Assembly: GCA_017557435.1 (NCBI GenBank)
Contig: JAFYYR010000011.1
Location: forward strand, 1-64,000
From: Pseudobutyrivibrio sp.
GTDB taxonomy: Bacteria > Bacillota > Clostridia > Lachnospirales > Lachnospiraceae
Reading direction: 5' to 3'
Length of the DNA stretch: 64,000 nucleotides
In this document: in pieces, positions 1 through 9,640 of the stretch
How positions within the stretch are numbered: the stretch's first letter is position 1
How the letters are laid out: each line of letters opens with the position of its first letter
Made by a program: the position numbers and the translations under genes
Notes under the pieces: generated by a model
What the model saw: only the letters and a program-made list of their open reading frames with translations
What the model was told of the DNA's origin: nothing
Databases searched by the model: none

Positions 1-345
1 ACCGTGGCACATTCGACATCGTGTCTCAGCGTGACCACTGCTGCCGCCGTCCTAGCGGCAGCTGCATATATATTACAAAACCTGCTTTATATTTTTCTAA
101 GCTCATTCCAAAATCGCCCCAAACACCCTCAGAACCATTTTCAAACTGCCTTCTTAGTGTACAGTGTGTCCACACATAAGCTACTTTTTTGAAAACTGTA
201 AAGGCTTGAGAAAGACACATGAAACGCCTGTTGCCAATTTGCGTGTAGAAAAACCAAATATTCATGCTGTGATAGCACGAAAGTGTTTACTAGACCGTAT
301 AAAGAGCCAAGGGCCCCGTAGTCTATGGGTGTTGCCTGGGCCGGG
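1..345. other. Unassigned region at window start
   Basis: No gene is recognised here. A GC-rich hairpin (GCTGCCGC / GCGGCAGC) lies at about 40-62. A minus-strand reading frame at 26-265 could encode about 79 residues, but it has no ribosome site and matches no family I know, so I do not call it. The stretch lies downstream of the LysR gene, so the hairpin may belong to a transcript end or to a neighbour outside the window. Confidence 0.4.
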
Positions 346-1203
346 TTAGGACTTAATCTCCTGGAGGAAGCGCTTGGCGATTTGGGCGTCGGCTGAGCGC
401 TCCAGGTAGACGCCGTAGACGTCCCAGGTGTAGGCGTCCTTGATGGATACGGCTCTCAGCTCGTCGCTGTCGTCGAAGAAGCGAGGTGCTATGCCTATGC
501 CTACTTTGTTTTTCACTAGGCTTCGGATGGTAACGCCGTCGCCAACGTGTGCAATGATTTCAGGGTTGAATCCGTTCATGTGGCAGGCGTTGATTACATC
601 GTGGTAGATGCGGTAGTTTTTGTTCATGGAGATAAGAGGCTCGTCCTTGATGTCCATGATGCTGACGCTCTTTTCGTTCCAGAGTCTGTGGCCGTTGTAA
701 ACGTAGAGTACGATGTCTACGGATTTGATGAGCTGGGCTACTAGGCCTGGTGCTTCTACCTTGCCTACTACAAGCCCGCAGTTGATTTCCTCTGAGAGGA
801 CCTTTTTCAGGACTTTTTCATTCTCCTGCTCGTCCCATATTCCTACGATTTCTGGGTTGGATTTCATGAAGTGATTAACAACCGGAATGTCGATGGCTCT
901 GATGGTGCCGGCTGCAAATCCCACTTTAAAACGCTTTTCCTTAGAGCTAGCTGACTCAATGGCTGAAAACATCTCATTGATTTCCTTGGAGATGTGCTTG
1001 GATTTTTCGTAAAAGACAATGCCGCTCTCGGTAGGCACGAATCCATCCTTGGTACGGGTAAATAATGGCGTACCACACTCTTCCTCCATGGACTTTATCA
1101 TCTTGCTCAGGCCCTGTGGAGAAAGAAATAGCTTGCTGGCTGCCACCTGCAGATTTCTTTCCTCATATACAGTTTGAAAGCATTTAAAATTTCGTGTATT
1201 CAT
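346..1203 (-). CDS. LysR-family transcriptional regulator
   Basis: A 285-residue LysR-type regulator. The N-terminal winged HTH (about residues 1-60) has the usual spacing: a Q-V-A-A-S-K-L-F-L-S recognition helix, then Q-G-L-S-K-M-I. An effector-binding domain follows (about 90-285). I start at the ATG at 1203, giving MNTRNF, because an upstream in-frame ATG at 1239 lies inside the terminator hairpin of the neighbouring gene. No good Shine-Dalgarno is visible before 1203. It lies directly downstream of, and in the same direction as, the flavin oxidoreductase gene. LysR proteins often control an adjacent gene in response to a small-molecule effector, so control of that enzyme is a reasonable inference. 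The effector is unknown. Confidence 0.85.
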   Translation of the reverse strand: MNTRNFKCFQTVYEERNLQVAASKLFLSPQGLSKMIKSMEEECGTPLFTRTKDGFVPTESGIVFYEKSKHISKEINEMFSAIESASSKEKRFKVGFAAGTIRAIDIPVVNHFMKSNPEIVGIWDEQENEKVLKKVLSEEINCGLVVGKVEAPGLVAQLIKSVDIVLYVYNGHRLWNEKSVSIMDIKDEPLISMNKNYRIYHDVINACHMNGFNPEIIAHVGDGVTIRSLVKNKVGIGIAPRFFDDSDELRAVSIKDAYTWDVYGVYLERSADAQIAKRFLQEIKS

Positions 1204-1220
1204 ACTTAAAATTATAATTA

Positions 1221-1252
1221 AAAAAACCCCGTCAGGCAACGGGCCTGACGGG
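1221..1252 (-). terminator. Rho-independent terminator after the flavin oxidoreductase gene
   Basis: A perfect 10-bp stem (CCCGTCAGGC / GCCTGACGGG, 1228-1237 with 1243-1252) is followed on the minus strand by a T-run (1221-1226). It ends the 1288-3279 gene and sits just upstream of the LysR start. Confidence 0.85.
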
Positions 1253-1287
1253 AATATTAAAAAAGAGAAATGGTTAGAAAAAGTGGT

Positions 1288-3279
1288 TTAAATGTTGTTT
1301 GCTACCTCGAATGCATCCCAGATACCGTACATGATGTTTGATACCTGTCTAGCATCACCGAGAAGGTAGATTTCATCAACGTCGTTCTTGTACTGGTTGT
1401 AGAGAGTATTCTCGCTAGCGTAACCAACACAAAGTACTACGCTGTCTGCCTTGATTTCTTTTGTGCCATCAGCAACAGTAGCCTTAAGGACACCGTCCTT
1501 GAACTCTGTAACCTTAGCGCTTGTAACAACGTCGATTCCGTTGAATGGGATAAGCTTCTCAAGCATTTCCTTGTTTGCTGAGCAAATAGGACCATTAACT
1601 GCCATAAGCTTATCAAGAGCCTCAACGATTGTGCAGTTCTTGCCCTTCTGAGCAAGGTCAAGTGCAAGCTCGCAACCTACGAGACCACCACCGACAACTA
1701 CTACATTCTCGCCTGGATCCTTCTCGCCGAGAAGCACCTGCTCTGCTGAGTAAACCTTGTCATCATCACCAAGAGAGAACATCTTTGGACGTGAACCTGT
1801 TGCAAGGATAACTGCATCATACTGCTTGTCGAGGATTTCCTTCTCTGTAGCCTTTGTGTTAAGGTGAACCTCAACTCCAAGACGTGTCATCTCATCCTCG
1901 TACCACTTAGCAAGTGCAATGTCGTCCTCCTTGAATGCTGGAGCACCACCTGGAATAAGGTTACCACCAAGTCTGCCTGTAGCCTCAAATAATACTGGCT
2001 CATGGCCTCTCTCTGCAAGTACACGTGCTGCCTCACAACCTGCAACACCGCCACCTACAACGAGAACTTTCTTCTTCTTGCAAATTGGGTTAAATGCATT
2101 GAGCTTTTCCTTACCACACTGTGGGTTAACTGCACAGTTGATAAGTGAGTATGTCTGGATACGTCCCATACAGCCTTCCTGGCAGCTGATACATGGACGA
2201 ATCTGGCTAAGCTCGTTGCGACGAATCTTGTTAACGATATCTGGATCTGCAAGTGTAGGACGGCCAAGTGAAATCATGTCGCAGATATCATTGTTAAGGC
2301 AATCGATAGCTGTATCTGGATTGTCTACACGACCAGCCATGATTACAGGGATGTTTACGTGCTCCTTTGTAATCTTAGCAAATTCCTTGTATGGAGCCTT
2401 CTCCATATACATTGGTGGGTGATTCCACCACCAAGCATCATATGTACCAGCATCAACGTCAAGTGCGTCGTAGCCGTACTTCTCAAGAAGCTTAGCAGCC
2501 TCGATACCTTCTTCGATATCACGGCCCTTCTCTTCGAATTCTTCTCCTGGAAGCGCTCCCTCACGGAAGTCCTTAACCATTGACTTAAGTGAGAATCTCA
2601 TTGCAACTGGGAAGTCCCAACCACAAGTCTTAGCGATTTCCTCACGGATTTCCTTAGCGAATCTAAGTCTGTTCTCAAGTGATCCACCATACTCATCAGT
2701 ACGCTGATTGAAGAATGAAATAGCAAACTGATCAATAAGGTAACCCTCGTGAACAGCGTGAATTTCAACACCGTCAAATCCTGCACGCTTAGCATTGTAA
2801 GCACCCTTACCAAAGCTCTCTACGATACCACGAATCTCTTCCTTTGTAAGTGGACGGCAAGTCTTGTCAAGCCATCTGTGTGGAATTGGAGATGCAGATA
2901 CAGGTGGGAACTCACCTAAGTTTGTAGGGATAGTTACACGACCGAAACCACCTGACATCTGTAAGAAAATCTTAGAACCGTATGCATGAACACGCTCTGT
3001 CATCTCACGGCTAGTTCTTACGAACTGAACTGGGTTGTAAGTAGAGTTTGGTGTGTTAGGGAATGAAGGCTTCTCAACCTCTGTGTCAGAGAAAGTTACA
3101 CCTGTGATGATGAGACCGATACCACCCTTTGCACGTCTTGTGTAGTACTCGATACCTCTTTCATTCCATCCGCCTTCGCAATCACCAAGACCAAGAGGTC
3201 CCATAGGTGCCATGGCATAGCGGTTTTTGATTTCCAGTTTACCAATAGAAATTGGCTCAAAAAGTCCCTGGTATTTCAT
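1288..3279 (-). CDS. NADH:flavin oxidoreductase of the enoate reductase / BaiCD / FadH family
   Basis: A 663-residue, three-domain flavoenzyme. An Old-Yellow-Enzyme TIM barrel covers about 1-345 (FMN site, with H174 and H177 in the H-A-V-H active-site region). A 4Fe-4S cluster motif has Cys 363, 366, 370 and 382. FAD/NAD(P)-binding Rossmann domains run from about 405, with GGGVAG at 409-414 and a second GGGLVG. Relatives reduce the C=C bond of 2-enoates, dienoyl-CoAs or bile-acid intermediates, passing electrons from NAD(P)H via FAD and Fe-S to FMN. The exact substrate cannot be read from sequence. The start has a strong site (AAAGGAGG). Length matches the family (about 640-680). Confidence 0.88.
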   Translation of the reverse strand: MKYQGLFEPISIGKLEIKNRYAMAPMGPLGLGDCEGGWNERGIEYYTRRAKGGIGLIITGVTFSDTEVEKPSFPNTPNSTYNPVQFVRTSREMTERVHAYGSKIFLQMSGGFGRVTIPTNLGEFPPVSASPIPHRWLDKTCRPLTKEEIRGIVESFGKGAYNAKRAGFDGVEIHAVHEGYLIDQFAISFFNQRTDEYGGSLENRLRFAKEIREEIAKTCGWDFPVAMRFSLKSMVKDFREGALPGEEFEEKGRDIEEGIEAAKLLEKYGYDALDVDAGTYDAWWWNHPPMYMEKAPYKEFAKITKEHVNIPVIMAGRVDNPDTAIDCLNNDICDMISLGRPTLADPDIVNKIRRNELSQIRPCISCQEGCMGRIQTYSLINCAVNPQCGKEKLNAFNPICKKKKVLVVGGGVAGCEAARVLAERGHEPVLFEATGRLGGNLIPGGAPAFKEDDIALAKWYEDEMTRLGVEVHLNTKATEKEILDKQYDAVILATGSRPKMFSLGDDDKVYSAEQVLLGEKDPGENVVVVGGGLVGCELALDLAQKGKNCTIVEALDKLMAVNGPICSANKEMLEKLIPFNGIDVVTSAKVTEFKDGVLKATVADGTKEIKADSVVLCVGYASENTLYNQYKNDVDEIYLLGDARQVSNIMYGIWDAFEVANNI

Positions 3280-3297
3280 TAAATATCCTCCTTTTTC

Positions 3298-3339
3298 TTT
3301 TTTAACAATATCATCTTCATGCCAGCTTATTGTTAAAAA
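3298..3339. promoter_or_regulatory. Inverted repeat in the promoter region of the flavin oxidoreductase
   Basis: A perfect 12-bp inverted repeat (TTTTTAACAATA / TATTGTTAAAAA, 17-bp spacer) lies just upstream of the ribosome site of the 1288-3279 gene. It could be an operator, for example for the neighbouring LysR protein, or a leader hairpin. Nothing further supports either reading. The rest of 3340-3439 holds no gene. Confidence 0.45.
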
Positions 3340-3439
3340 TTTATCATTAAGTAACTTAATTTTACCTTAATCAAAAAAGGAGAGCCATCAACAAAAGGTT
3401 ATGCTTCCGCAACTATTAATTTATATTCCTCATTTTCGG

Positions 3440-4153
3440 CTAATCGAGGCTACACTCTCTGAAAGAAAAAATGGCAGCGGCAGAAATAATAATCAGCTCT
3501 TCGAATCTGATTTTGCCGTGACTATATAAGAACAGCATGAGAAAAATAATGATTACCGAAAATACGGATCTGGCCAGAGCCAAAAGCTGCTCCTTGCTTT
3601 TCTCATGGTCAAGAACTTCTTCCTTTGCAGCAGAGACCTTATCTGCCATCTTTCCAATATTATTTATGGTATCCGTAGCTCTGCCGTATTGGATGATTTC
3701 ATCTACGCCGTATGCTACATCCCCAATAAAGTGATTGCCTTCCTGTCTGATGTCCTCATAGGATGCCTTAAGCTTCTCAATATTCATAGCATTAGACACA
3801 GGAATCATACCGCCAATTGTCACATAGGCGATAGCAGAAATAATTCCAGCCACTGGATACTGGATTGCAATAAAAGCTGTCATTATTACCGAAAATGCGA
3901 TACAAATGGCAGCGTTATTTCTTTTCTCCACAAAGCGACTGCAGGCTATCTCAATCAGGCCGCAGATTACCCTTAGAACCACAATAATTACAAACACGCT
4001 AAGCACAAGTGGCAGCTGGCGCATGTTACCTGGTTCATTAAAACTATTTACAGCTATGTAGATTCCCTCAGCTCCTGTGACAGCGGCAAACACCACCGCC
4101 AGGCGCTCTATCACTACAAGAATCACATCAATTATGGTTAATGGCTTTTCCAT
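3440..4153 (-). CDS. Truncated CydC-like ABC exporter membrane domain without an ATPase
   Basis: A 237-residue membrane protein resembling the transmembrane half of CydC-type ABC exporters. It has hydrophobic segments near residues 10-30, 45-70, 80-115 and 205-235. A conserved patch reads S-Y-E-D-I-R...G-V-D-E-I-I-Q-Y-G-R, as in CydC proteins. It lacks the nucleotide-binding domain entirely and appears to have lost residues between the second and third membrane segments, where full-length relatives carry a long helix pair. Its start overlaps the end of the upstream CydD-like gene by 26 bp, so the two are probably translated together. It could be a decayed half-transporter or a reduced functional partner; the intact frame leaves both open. 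Confidence 0.6.
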   Translation of the reverse strand: MEKPLTIIDVILVVIERLAVVFAAVTGAEGIYIAVNSFNEPGNMRQLPLVLSVFVIIVVLRVICGLIEIACSRFVEKRNNAAICIAFSVIMTAFIAIQYPVAGIISAIAYVTIGGMIPVSNAMNIEKLKASYEDIRQEGNHFIGDVAYGVDEIIQYGRATDTINNIGKMADKVSAAKEEVLDHEKSKEQLLALARSVFSVIIIFLMLFLYSHGKIRFEELIIISAAAIFSFRECSLD

Positions 4154-5627
4154 ATTCGTCTATCATCCCCTCCGACAGAGTGTATACCGCATCTGCCCCT
4201 TTAACATCCTCGTATTCATCTGAAATGAAAAATACTGTTCGCTTCATATCTTTTGCCAGCTTGTAGACAATTCTAAGAATTATATCCTTTGATTTGCTAT
4301 CAATAAAGCTGGTTATGCTGTCAAAAACATATACCTTTGAATTCTTAAGCAGAGCTCTTGCAAGTAGCAGCCTCTGCCTCTGGCCTAGAGTCAAAATATA
4401 ATCGTCATCAAGGGACAAATCCAGTCCACCCATCTCCTTGATTTCAGCCCACAAATTAACCACCGTCAGAGCACCTATCATTTTCTTCTCTGACACATTT
4501 TTATTGCCCAGCTGTAGATTGGCTCTTACAGTGCTTCTAAATATGTGAGAATCATTTGTTATGTAGGTCAAATCCTTAAGCAGTGCTTCCTCTTTAATCA
4601 GGCTAAGCTCTCTGCCATTTACCTTTACGGAGCCCTTGTATGCTCTATTTTCCTTGGTCAAAATTTTAGCCATGGTGGATTTGCCTGAGCCCTTTGGCCC
4701 AGTGAGCCCCACTAGACTTCCTGCTGGAATTAAAAGTGATGCAGACTTTAACACCTCTTTGCCATCATAGCTATATTTCACACAGTCGTAGACGATTCTA
4801 ACAGGCTCATCAGCTACATCTTCCTTGCCCTCTTTTGGTTCTCTCTTATCTATAAATGCAAGGATGTTTTCCACCTTTTTTGCATCCAAAATTCCATTTT
4901 CAAGAAGCTCTCCAAGACTCCTAAGAGGCTTGAATATCTCAAGGCACAAAAACAGAGTAATAATGGCAAGCTCCAGCCTGAGATTTCCCACTAAAAACTC
5001 CTCGATAGATGATTTAAAACCGATGGCTGCACCGAAAAATGTAAAAGCATCAAGTGTTGCGATGATGTACTTTATAGAAACCGTATGCTCGTATTTTTTT
5101 GCCAGGAAAAATCCAATTATAATCACAAGGATTGCAAATGTAAGAACAAACATCACTTTTGCATTTATAACTGCAAGCATGATTGCCATAGTGATTGTTC
5201 CTAAAAAGGCATAGCCAATTCTTGGGATAAAATCGCTATAGTATTCCTCAATTGCTACCATGTCATCTGTCAGCATGGTTGCTAATTTTTCCTTTGTGGT
5301 GGCAAAAGTATATGAATTTCCAAATCTAGTGATTTTGCCGTAGATTTCACGGCGAATTTTATCAGAAACAGCTCTGCTGGCATTTCCTTTTGCATCAAAA
5401 TGAAGCTTGATAAAAATCAATCTGGAAGCAATGCTTAGGGCTGCTATTGTCAGGTATCTGATTATGCGATCAGAATCAGTGATACCGTAGAATGTGTCAG
5501 ATATTGTGATAGCAATACAGCCCACTAGCACCAACTGTGCTAGCAGGCCAATCCATTGCCATATTATTTCTTGGAGGACTTCAAGTGAGTCCTTACCCAT
5601 TAACTTCAGAAGTCGCGTCTTTACCAT
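4128..5627 (-). CDS. CydD-like ABC half-transporter with degenerate ATPase motifs
   Basis: A 499-residue fused membrane/ATPase protein of the CydDC exporter type, which in other bacteria exports cysteine/glutathione for cytochrome assembly. The membrane part is short (about 1-260; about 330 is usual), with a gap after the fourth helix near residue 180. In the ATPase half, Walker A is intact (GPKGSGKS, 310-317), but other motifs are altered. The Q-loop Gln is N358, the LSGGQ signature reads LTLGQ (412-416), the Walker B catalytic Glu is S437, and the switch His is D470. Strong ATP hydrolysis is therefore doubtful. No cytochrome bd genes are nearby. It pairs with the ATPase-less gene downstream. 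Confidence 0.7.
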   Translation of the reverse strand: MVKTRLLKLMGKDSLEVLQEIIWQWIGLLAQLVLVGCIAITISDTFYGITDSDRIIRYLTIAALSIASRLIFIKLHFDAKGNASRAVSDKIRREIYGKITRFGNSYTFATTKEKLATMLTDDMVAIEEYYSDFIPRIGYAFLGTITMAIMLAVINAKVMFVLTFAILVIIIGFFLAKKYEHTVSIKYIIATLDAFTFFGAAIGFKSSIEEFLVGNLRLELAIITLFLCLEIFKPLRSLGELLENGILDAKKVENILAFIDKREPKEGKEDVADEPVRIVYDCVKYSYDGKEVLKSASLLIPAGSLVGLTGPKGSGKSTMAKILTKENRAYKGSVKVNGRELSLIKEEALLKDLTYITNDSHIFRSTVRANLQLGNKNVSEKKMIGALTVVNLWAEIKEMGGLDLSLDDDYILTLGQRQRLLLARALLKNSKVYVFDSITSFIDSKSKDIILRIVYKLAKDMKRTVFFISDEYEDVKGADAVYTLSEGMIDEYGKAINHN

Positions 5628-5710
5628 TTATTCATCCTTCTCCATGAGTATAGGTGGATGTGATTTCACGACTGTCGGTCATGAAATGTGTTAGGTATTA
5701 CGCATATATT

Positions 5711-7009
5711 TTACTCGTAGCGCAATGCATCAATAGGATTGAGCTTGGCTGCCTTATTAGCTGGGTAGTATCCGAAGAATACACCGATTGCCATTGAGAA
5801 TCCAACAGCGATTACAATACTCTGTACTGAAACTGCTGCCTCGTATCCCATAAACTTAACTGCAAGTGTTCCCAAACCAACACCAGCTAGAATTCCTATG
5901 ATTCCACCTATTAAACATATTACCACAGATTCGGTAATAAATTGTAGACGAATAGAACCATTTGTTGCACCAAGTGCTTTTCGAGTACCGATTTCCTTGG
6001 TACGCTCTGTGATAGATACAAGCATGATGTTCATAACGCCGATACCACCTACTACAAGGGAGATGGCTGCAATAACTGAAAGTGCCAGCTGAATCATGCT
6101 AATCATGCTATTCATGGAATCCATCATAGATGTCATACTAATACATACAACTTCGTATGTATCATTTCTAGAATAATATTTAATGTTAAAGAAATCTCTA
6201 ACCTGTGTTGCGAACTCATCATTATTAGTGTCAATTGTAGTAACTAAATCGCAATACTGAATACCCTTGTTCTGGTTATGAGTCTGGATTCTAGCTGTCT
6301 CATAAGGTACATAAATGTCTGTTGTAGGATTGTCAGAAGCACCAAAAGAGAAACTTTCCTGAACATATTCATATACACCTACAACATAATATTTATAATA
6401 ATTTCCGCTTACAGTTACTTCAATTTCTTTTCCAATAACAGAATCATACTCACCATCAAACAATCTATCAACAAGCTTATCAGATACTACGCAAGTTCTT
6501 TTAGCCTCTTTATAATCGTGACCAATAAACTGACGACCTGAAATCATTTTCAAATTCTTGAATTTAAGGGCATCTGCATTAAGACCCTGAAGGTTTACAT
6601 TTGCACTTGTATTTCCCTTTGAAACCTTGGCATTGTCCCAACGGGTGGCAATATCCTGGGTGAGCAATACATACTGGATGTTATCTTTGTACTCAGTTGT
6701 AAAATCATCAAGCATTTCTTGAGAAATCAAATCCGAATCTTCCAGCTCTCTCACATAGCCTTCACCATAATTCATGCCTGTGTCGCTAGATTCATTATTC
6801 TGAGACTTTTGCATTACACCCATCTGCAAGTTATTGGCACCTAAGTCCTGCATTGTCTGGTTGACCATGATAGTGATAGAGTTACCAACTGTCATGATTG
6901 CAATAACTGATGCAATACCGATAATAATACCAAGCATTGTAAGCAGGGAGCGCATTATGTTTGCTTTAAGTCCTGCCAACGCTACGAGGATGTTTTCTGT
7001 AATTAACAT
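5711..7009 (-). CDS. macB: MacB-type ABC transporter permease
   Basis: A 432-residue permease of the MacB/FtsX type. One N-terminal membrane helix (about 15-40) is followed by a large extracellular MacB_PCD domain. Three C-terminal helices (from about 305) include the S-I-T-E-R-T-K-E-I-G-T-R-K-A-L-G-A coupling segment typical of the family. Here, as in many Firmicutes, the ATPase is a separate gene. I start at the ATG at 7009, which overlaps the stop of the ATPase gene (TAATG) and has GGAGG at the right distance. With the ATPase and membrane-fusion protein it forms a tripartite efflux system for peptides, antibiotics or signals. The substrate is unknown. Confidence 0.88.
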   Translation of the reverse strand: MLITENILVALAGLKANIMRSLLTMLGIIIGIASVIAIMTVGNSITIMVNQTMQDLGANNLQMGVMQKSQNNESSDTGMNYGEGYVRELEDSDLISQEMLDDFTTEYKDNIQYVLLTQDIATRWDNAKVSKGNTSANVNLQGLNADALKFKNLKMISGRQFIGHDYKEAKRTCVVSDKLVDRLFDGEYDSVIGKEIEVTVSGNYYKYYVVGVYEYVQESFSFGASDNPTTDIYVPYETARIQTHNQNKGIQYCDLVTTIDTNNDEFATQVRDFFNIKYYSRNDTYEVVCISMTSMMDSMNSMISMIQLALSVIAAISLVVGGIGVMNIMLVSITERTKEIGTRKALGATNGSIRLQFITESVVICLIGGIIGILAGVGLGTLAVKFMGYEAAVSVQSIVIAVGFSMAIGVFFGYYPANKAAKLNPIDALRYE

Positions 7010-7743
7010 TATGCATCCTCCTTTACTTTGAGACCCTGCCAAGTTCCTGTAGACTCGCCCATGATTGTACCATCCTTCAGAGTGATGATTCTCTGTGTTT
7101 CCTGAGAAAGCTCAGGTGAGTGAGTGATAAGTACAATTGTCTTGCCCTGCTCCTCGTGAAGCTTATGGAAAATATCCATAATCAATCGACCTGTTGCAGA
7201 ATCCAAGGCACCTGTAGGCTCATCCGCAAGAATAATTGCTGGATCATTTGCCATGGCTCTTGCTATAGCTACACGTTGTTTTTGTCCACCGGAAAGTTCA
7301 TCCGGTTTATGATGCATTCTGTCTTTCATTCCTACTTCTTCCAAAAGCATCTTAGCTCTGTCCGCACGCTCGCCTTTGCTCATGCCAGCATACATCATTG
7401 GAAGCTCAACATTTTTCAATGCTGTTGTACGAGCTATAAGATTGTAGGTCTGAAAAACGAAGCCTATTTTTTTATTTCTAAGGATCGAAAGCTCGTGGTC
7501 CTTAGCCTTCTCAATATCCACTCCATCAAGAGTATATTCACCAGCTGTTGGTCTGTCTAAGGCTCCAATGATATTCATCAAAGTAGATTTTCCGGAACCT
7601 GACTGTCCAACTATTGAAACAAATTCTCCTTCTTTAACATGGAAGTTAACACCATGGAGAACTTCGAACTCGTTTGGGGTACCAATGAAGAAACTCTTAT
7701 GAATATTTCGAAGGTCAAGCATTGTATTGTCGCCCAATTTCAT
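7009..7743 (-). CDS. MacB/LolD-type ABC transporter ATP-binding protein
   Basis: A 244-residue ATPase with every motif intact: Walker [10 protein letters not shown] near residue 45, signature LSGGQKQR, Walker [13 protein letters not shown] and the switch His (I-T-H-S). It belongs to the family that powers MacB-type permeases. It lies between the membrane-fusion gene and the permease, overlapping the permease start. The start at 7743 has GGAGG but unusually close (3 nt); an internal ATG at 7722 is the alternative. Confidence 0.9.
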   Translation of the reverse strand: MKLGDNTMLDLRNIHKSFFIGTPNEFEVLHGVNFHVKEGEFVSIVGQSGSGKSTLMNIIGALDRPTAGEYTLDGVDIEKAKDHELSILRNKKIGFVFQTYNLIARTTALKNVELPMMYAGMSKGERADRAKMLLEEVGMKDRMHHKPDELSGGQKQRVAIARAMANDPAIILADEPTGALDSATGRLIMDIFHKLHEEQGKTIVLITHSPELSQETQRIITLKDGTIMGESTGTWQGLKVKEDA

Positions 7744-7760
7744 TTACCTCCGATTTATTC

Positions 7761-9224
7761 TTATTCAAAGTATACGTAATCCATTGCATCTGTACTTGGA
7801 GCATCAGTAACAACAGCCTCTACTGTCACGCCTTCCTTGATACCCTCGCCTGAGATTGCAACATAGTAATCACTCTCAAGACCCTTTGTTACAGGAACAT
7901 CCTTCTTTGAACCATCTTTACCGATAACTGTAACGAAGAAGCTACCATCCTCTGCCTCCTGAACGCAGTCATAAGGAACAGATAAAACATTTGCAGCCTT
8001 ATCAAGAATTACGCTGGCCTTAGCTGTCATACCGACACGGAGTCTATCATCTGTGCCATCAAGTGTTATCTTAACTTTGTACTGAGCAACGCCTTGGCTT
8101 GTAGTTCCACCTGCTGCAGCCTGTGTTGCCTGTGTAGCACCACCTGAAACTGTTGTAGTTGATGCTACAGATACGAAACTAACTGTACCTGAGAACTCCT
8201 CATCACCTGTTGCCTCGAACTTAACTGCAACTGGAAGTCCCTCTTTAATATTTGCAATATCATACTCGTTGACTGTTGCTTCAACTACAAATCCACTTGT
8301 ATCTGCAATAGTAAATACGCTGTTACCCTGTGTATAGTTGTTGCCTTCCTCTACATCCATAGAAATGATGTAACCAGAAATTGGTGTAGCAACCTGAGTC
8401 TTATCCATGCTCTTATAAACATCAGTAAGCTCATCTACCTGAGTGTATGTCTGAGCGTAATCCTGCTGCATGTTTGCAAGATTAATCTGATTCTGTAATG
8501 CAGTAATCTGGAACTCTAAGTCAGAAATGCTATCGCGCTTATCCTCGTAGTCCTCAATGAACATAGCAAGTGACATACCGAACTTTTTCATAATCGCTCC
8601 ATCTTCTGCGCTGTATCTGTCACCGTATGCCTCAGCACCATACTTGTCATAGTCTTCCTTTAATGCCTTAACATTGTCATAGATAGTTTTGTTATCTTCC
8701 AAGTACTTCTGTGTCTCATCGATTTTCTTCTGAGTGTCGTTAATCTTTTTATTTAAATCATCAAGATTAACTACTGCCTGCGCATCGTTAATAACATGCT
8801 GCGCATTAAGCTCTGCAAGCTTTCTATTGTAGTCATCACTATCAAACTCAACTACTACTGTGCCTGCCTCAACATAGTCGCCTACCTCATAATTAACCTG
8901 AGCTACCTTAACACCAGTAACACCTGAGCTACCAATTGTAGAAGTAATTGTCTTAGTATTGTTAGCTGTAAGAGTACCTGTAACACTAACTGACTGTGTT
9001 AAATCCTTTGTCTCTACTGTAGCTGTAACAGGCTGATTAGCCTGCTCTGCAAGCATCTCTGCTGCTTTCTTGGCATTGTATCTAAAATACCCATATACAC
9101 AAAGCACAATTACCAAGATAATGAAGAGCTTTTTATGTCTCTTGAAAAAGCCTCCTACCCTTTTGAAGAATCGCTTTACCTTTGATTCTGTCTTAGGGAC
9201 ACTGTTGTCACCAATTTTACTCAT
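7761..9224 (-). CDS. Membrane-fusion (HlyD/MacA-like) efflux subunit
   Basis: A 487-residue protein with one N-terminal membrane helix (about 25-50 from this start), a biotinyl-lipoyl-like domain split around a long coiled coil (about 125-235, rich in D, K, Q and L), and beta-barrel domains. This is the usual order for MacA/HlyD adaptors. A short T/S/G/A/Q-rich stretch lies near 355-375. In a Gram-positive cell it would bridge the MacB-type permease and the wall side. The ATG at 9224 has GAGGAGG six bases upstream; an in-frame ATG at 9239 lacks one. It overlaps the preceding HTH gene by 8 bp. Confidence 0.87.
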   Translation of the reverse strand: MSKIGDNSVPKTESKVKRFFKRVGGFFKRHKKLFIILVIVLCVYGYFRYNAKKAAEMLAEQANQPVTATVETKDLTQSVSVTGTLTANNTKTITSTIGSSGVTGVKVAQVNYEVGDYVEAGTVVVEFDSDDYNRKLAELNAQHVINDAQAVVNLDDLNKKINDTQKKIDETQKYLEDNKTIYDNVKALKEDYDKYGAEAYGDRYSAEDGAIMKKFGMSLAMFIEDYEDKRDSISDLEFQITALQNQINLANMQQDYAQTYTQVDELTDVYKSMDKTQVATPISGYIISMDVEEGNNYTQGNSVFTIADTSGFVVEATVNEYDIANIKEGLPVAVKFEATGDEEFSGTVSFVSVASTTTVSGGATQATQAAAGGTTSQGVAQYKVKITLDGTDDRLRVGMTAKASVILDKAANVLSVPYDCVQEAEDGSFFVTVIGKDGSKKDVPVTKGLESDYYVAISGEGIKEGVTVEAVVTDAPSTDAMDYVYFE

Positions 9225-9435
9225 CTTTATCCTCCTCATATTTCAATATATCTCCTGGCTCGCAATTAAGAGCCTGACATATTCCTGTCAAAGTTGAAAA
9301 CCTTATGGCGTTTACCTTGTTATTTTTAATTTTTGACAGATTAACATTTGTAATACCGACCGCATCGGCCAGCTCATTTAAAGACATATGACGACGAGCC
9401 ATCATTACGTCCAGTTCTAGAATAATTCTACCCAT
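9217..9435 (-). CDS. Small Cro/C1-type HTH regulator (YozG-like)
   Basis: A 72-residue protein that is almost entirely one HTH domain. The sequence M-S-L-N-E-L-A-D...G-I-T-N-V-N-L-S-K-I-K is the helix-turn-helix, followed by C-x-A-L-N-C-E-P-G-D-I-L-K-Y, as in the YozG/XRE-small family. I chose the ATG at 9435 (GGAG nine bases upstream) over an upstream in-frame start at 9468. It is the first gene of the exporter operon and overlaps the membrane-fusion gene, so autoregulation of the exporter is likely. This is inferred from position only. Confidence 0.85.
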   Translation of the reverse strand: MGRIILELDVMMARRHMSLNELADAVGITNVNLSKIKNNKVNAIRFSTLTGICQALNCEPGDILKYEEDKDE

Positions 9436-9640
9436 GAAATAATCTCCACTCCCTATAAACAACAGCAATTTATCGTTTGCCGATATTACAGTTATACAGT
9501 TCTAACCATCGAATGTCAACTATTTTTTAATGTTTTTCGATAATTTTTATTCTATAACAATTAAATTGTCACTAGTGTACCCCTAGTCAACCTAAAATAC
9601 AATTAAATTGAGCTTACGTATTCCTTACATTTTTGTCACA

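Noticed and set aside
26..265. Minus-strand 79-residue reading frame at the window start
   Set aside because: No ribosome site, no recognisable family, and it overlaps a GC hairpin and an opposing frame. It may be a conserved fragment, but I cannot support it.
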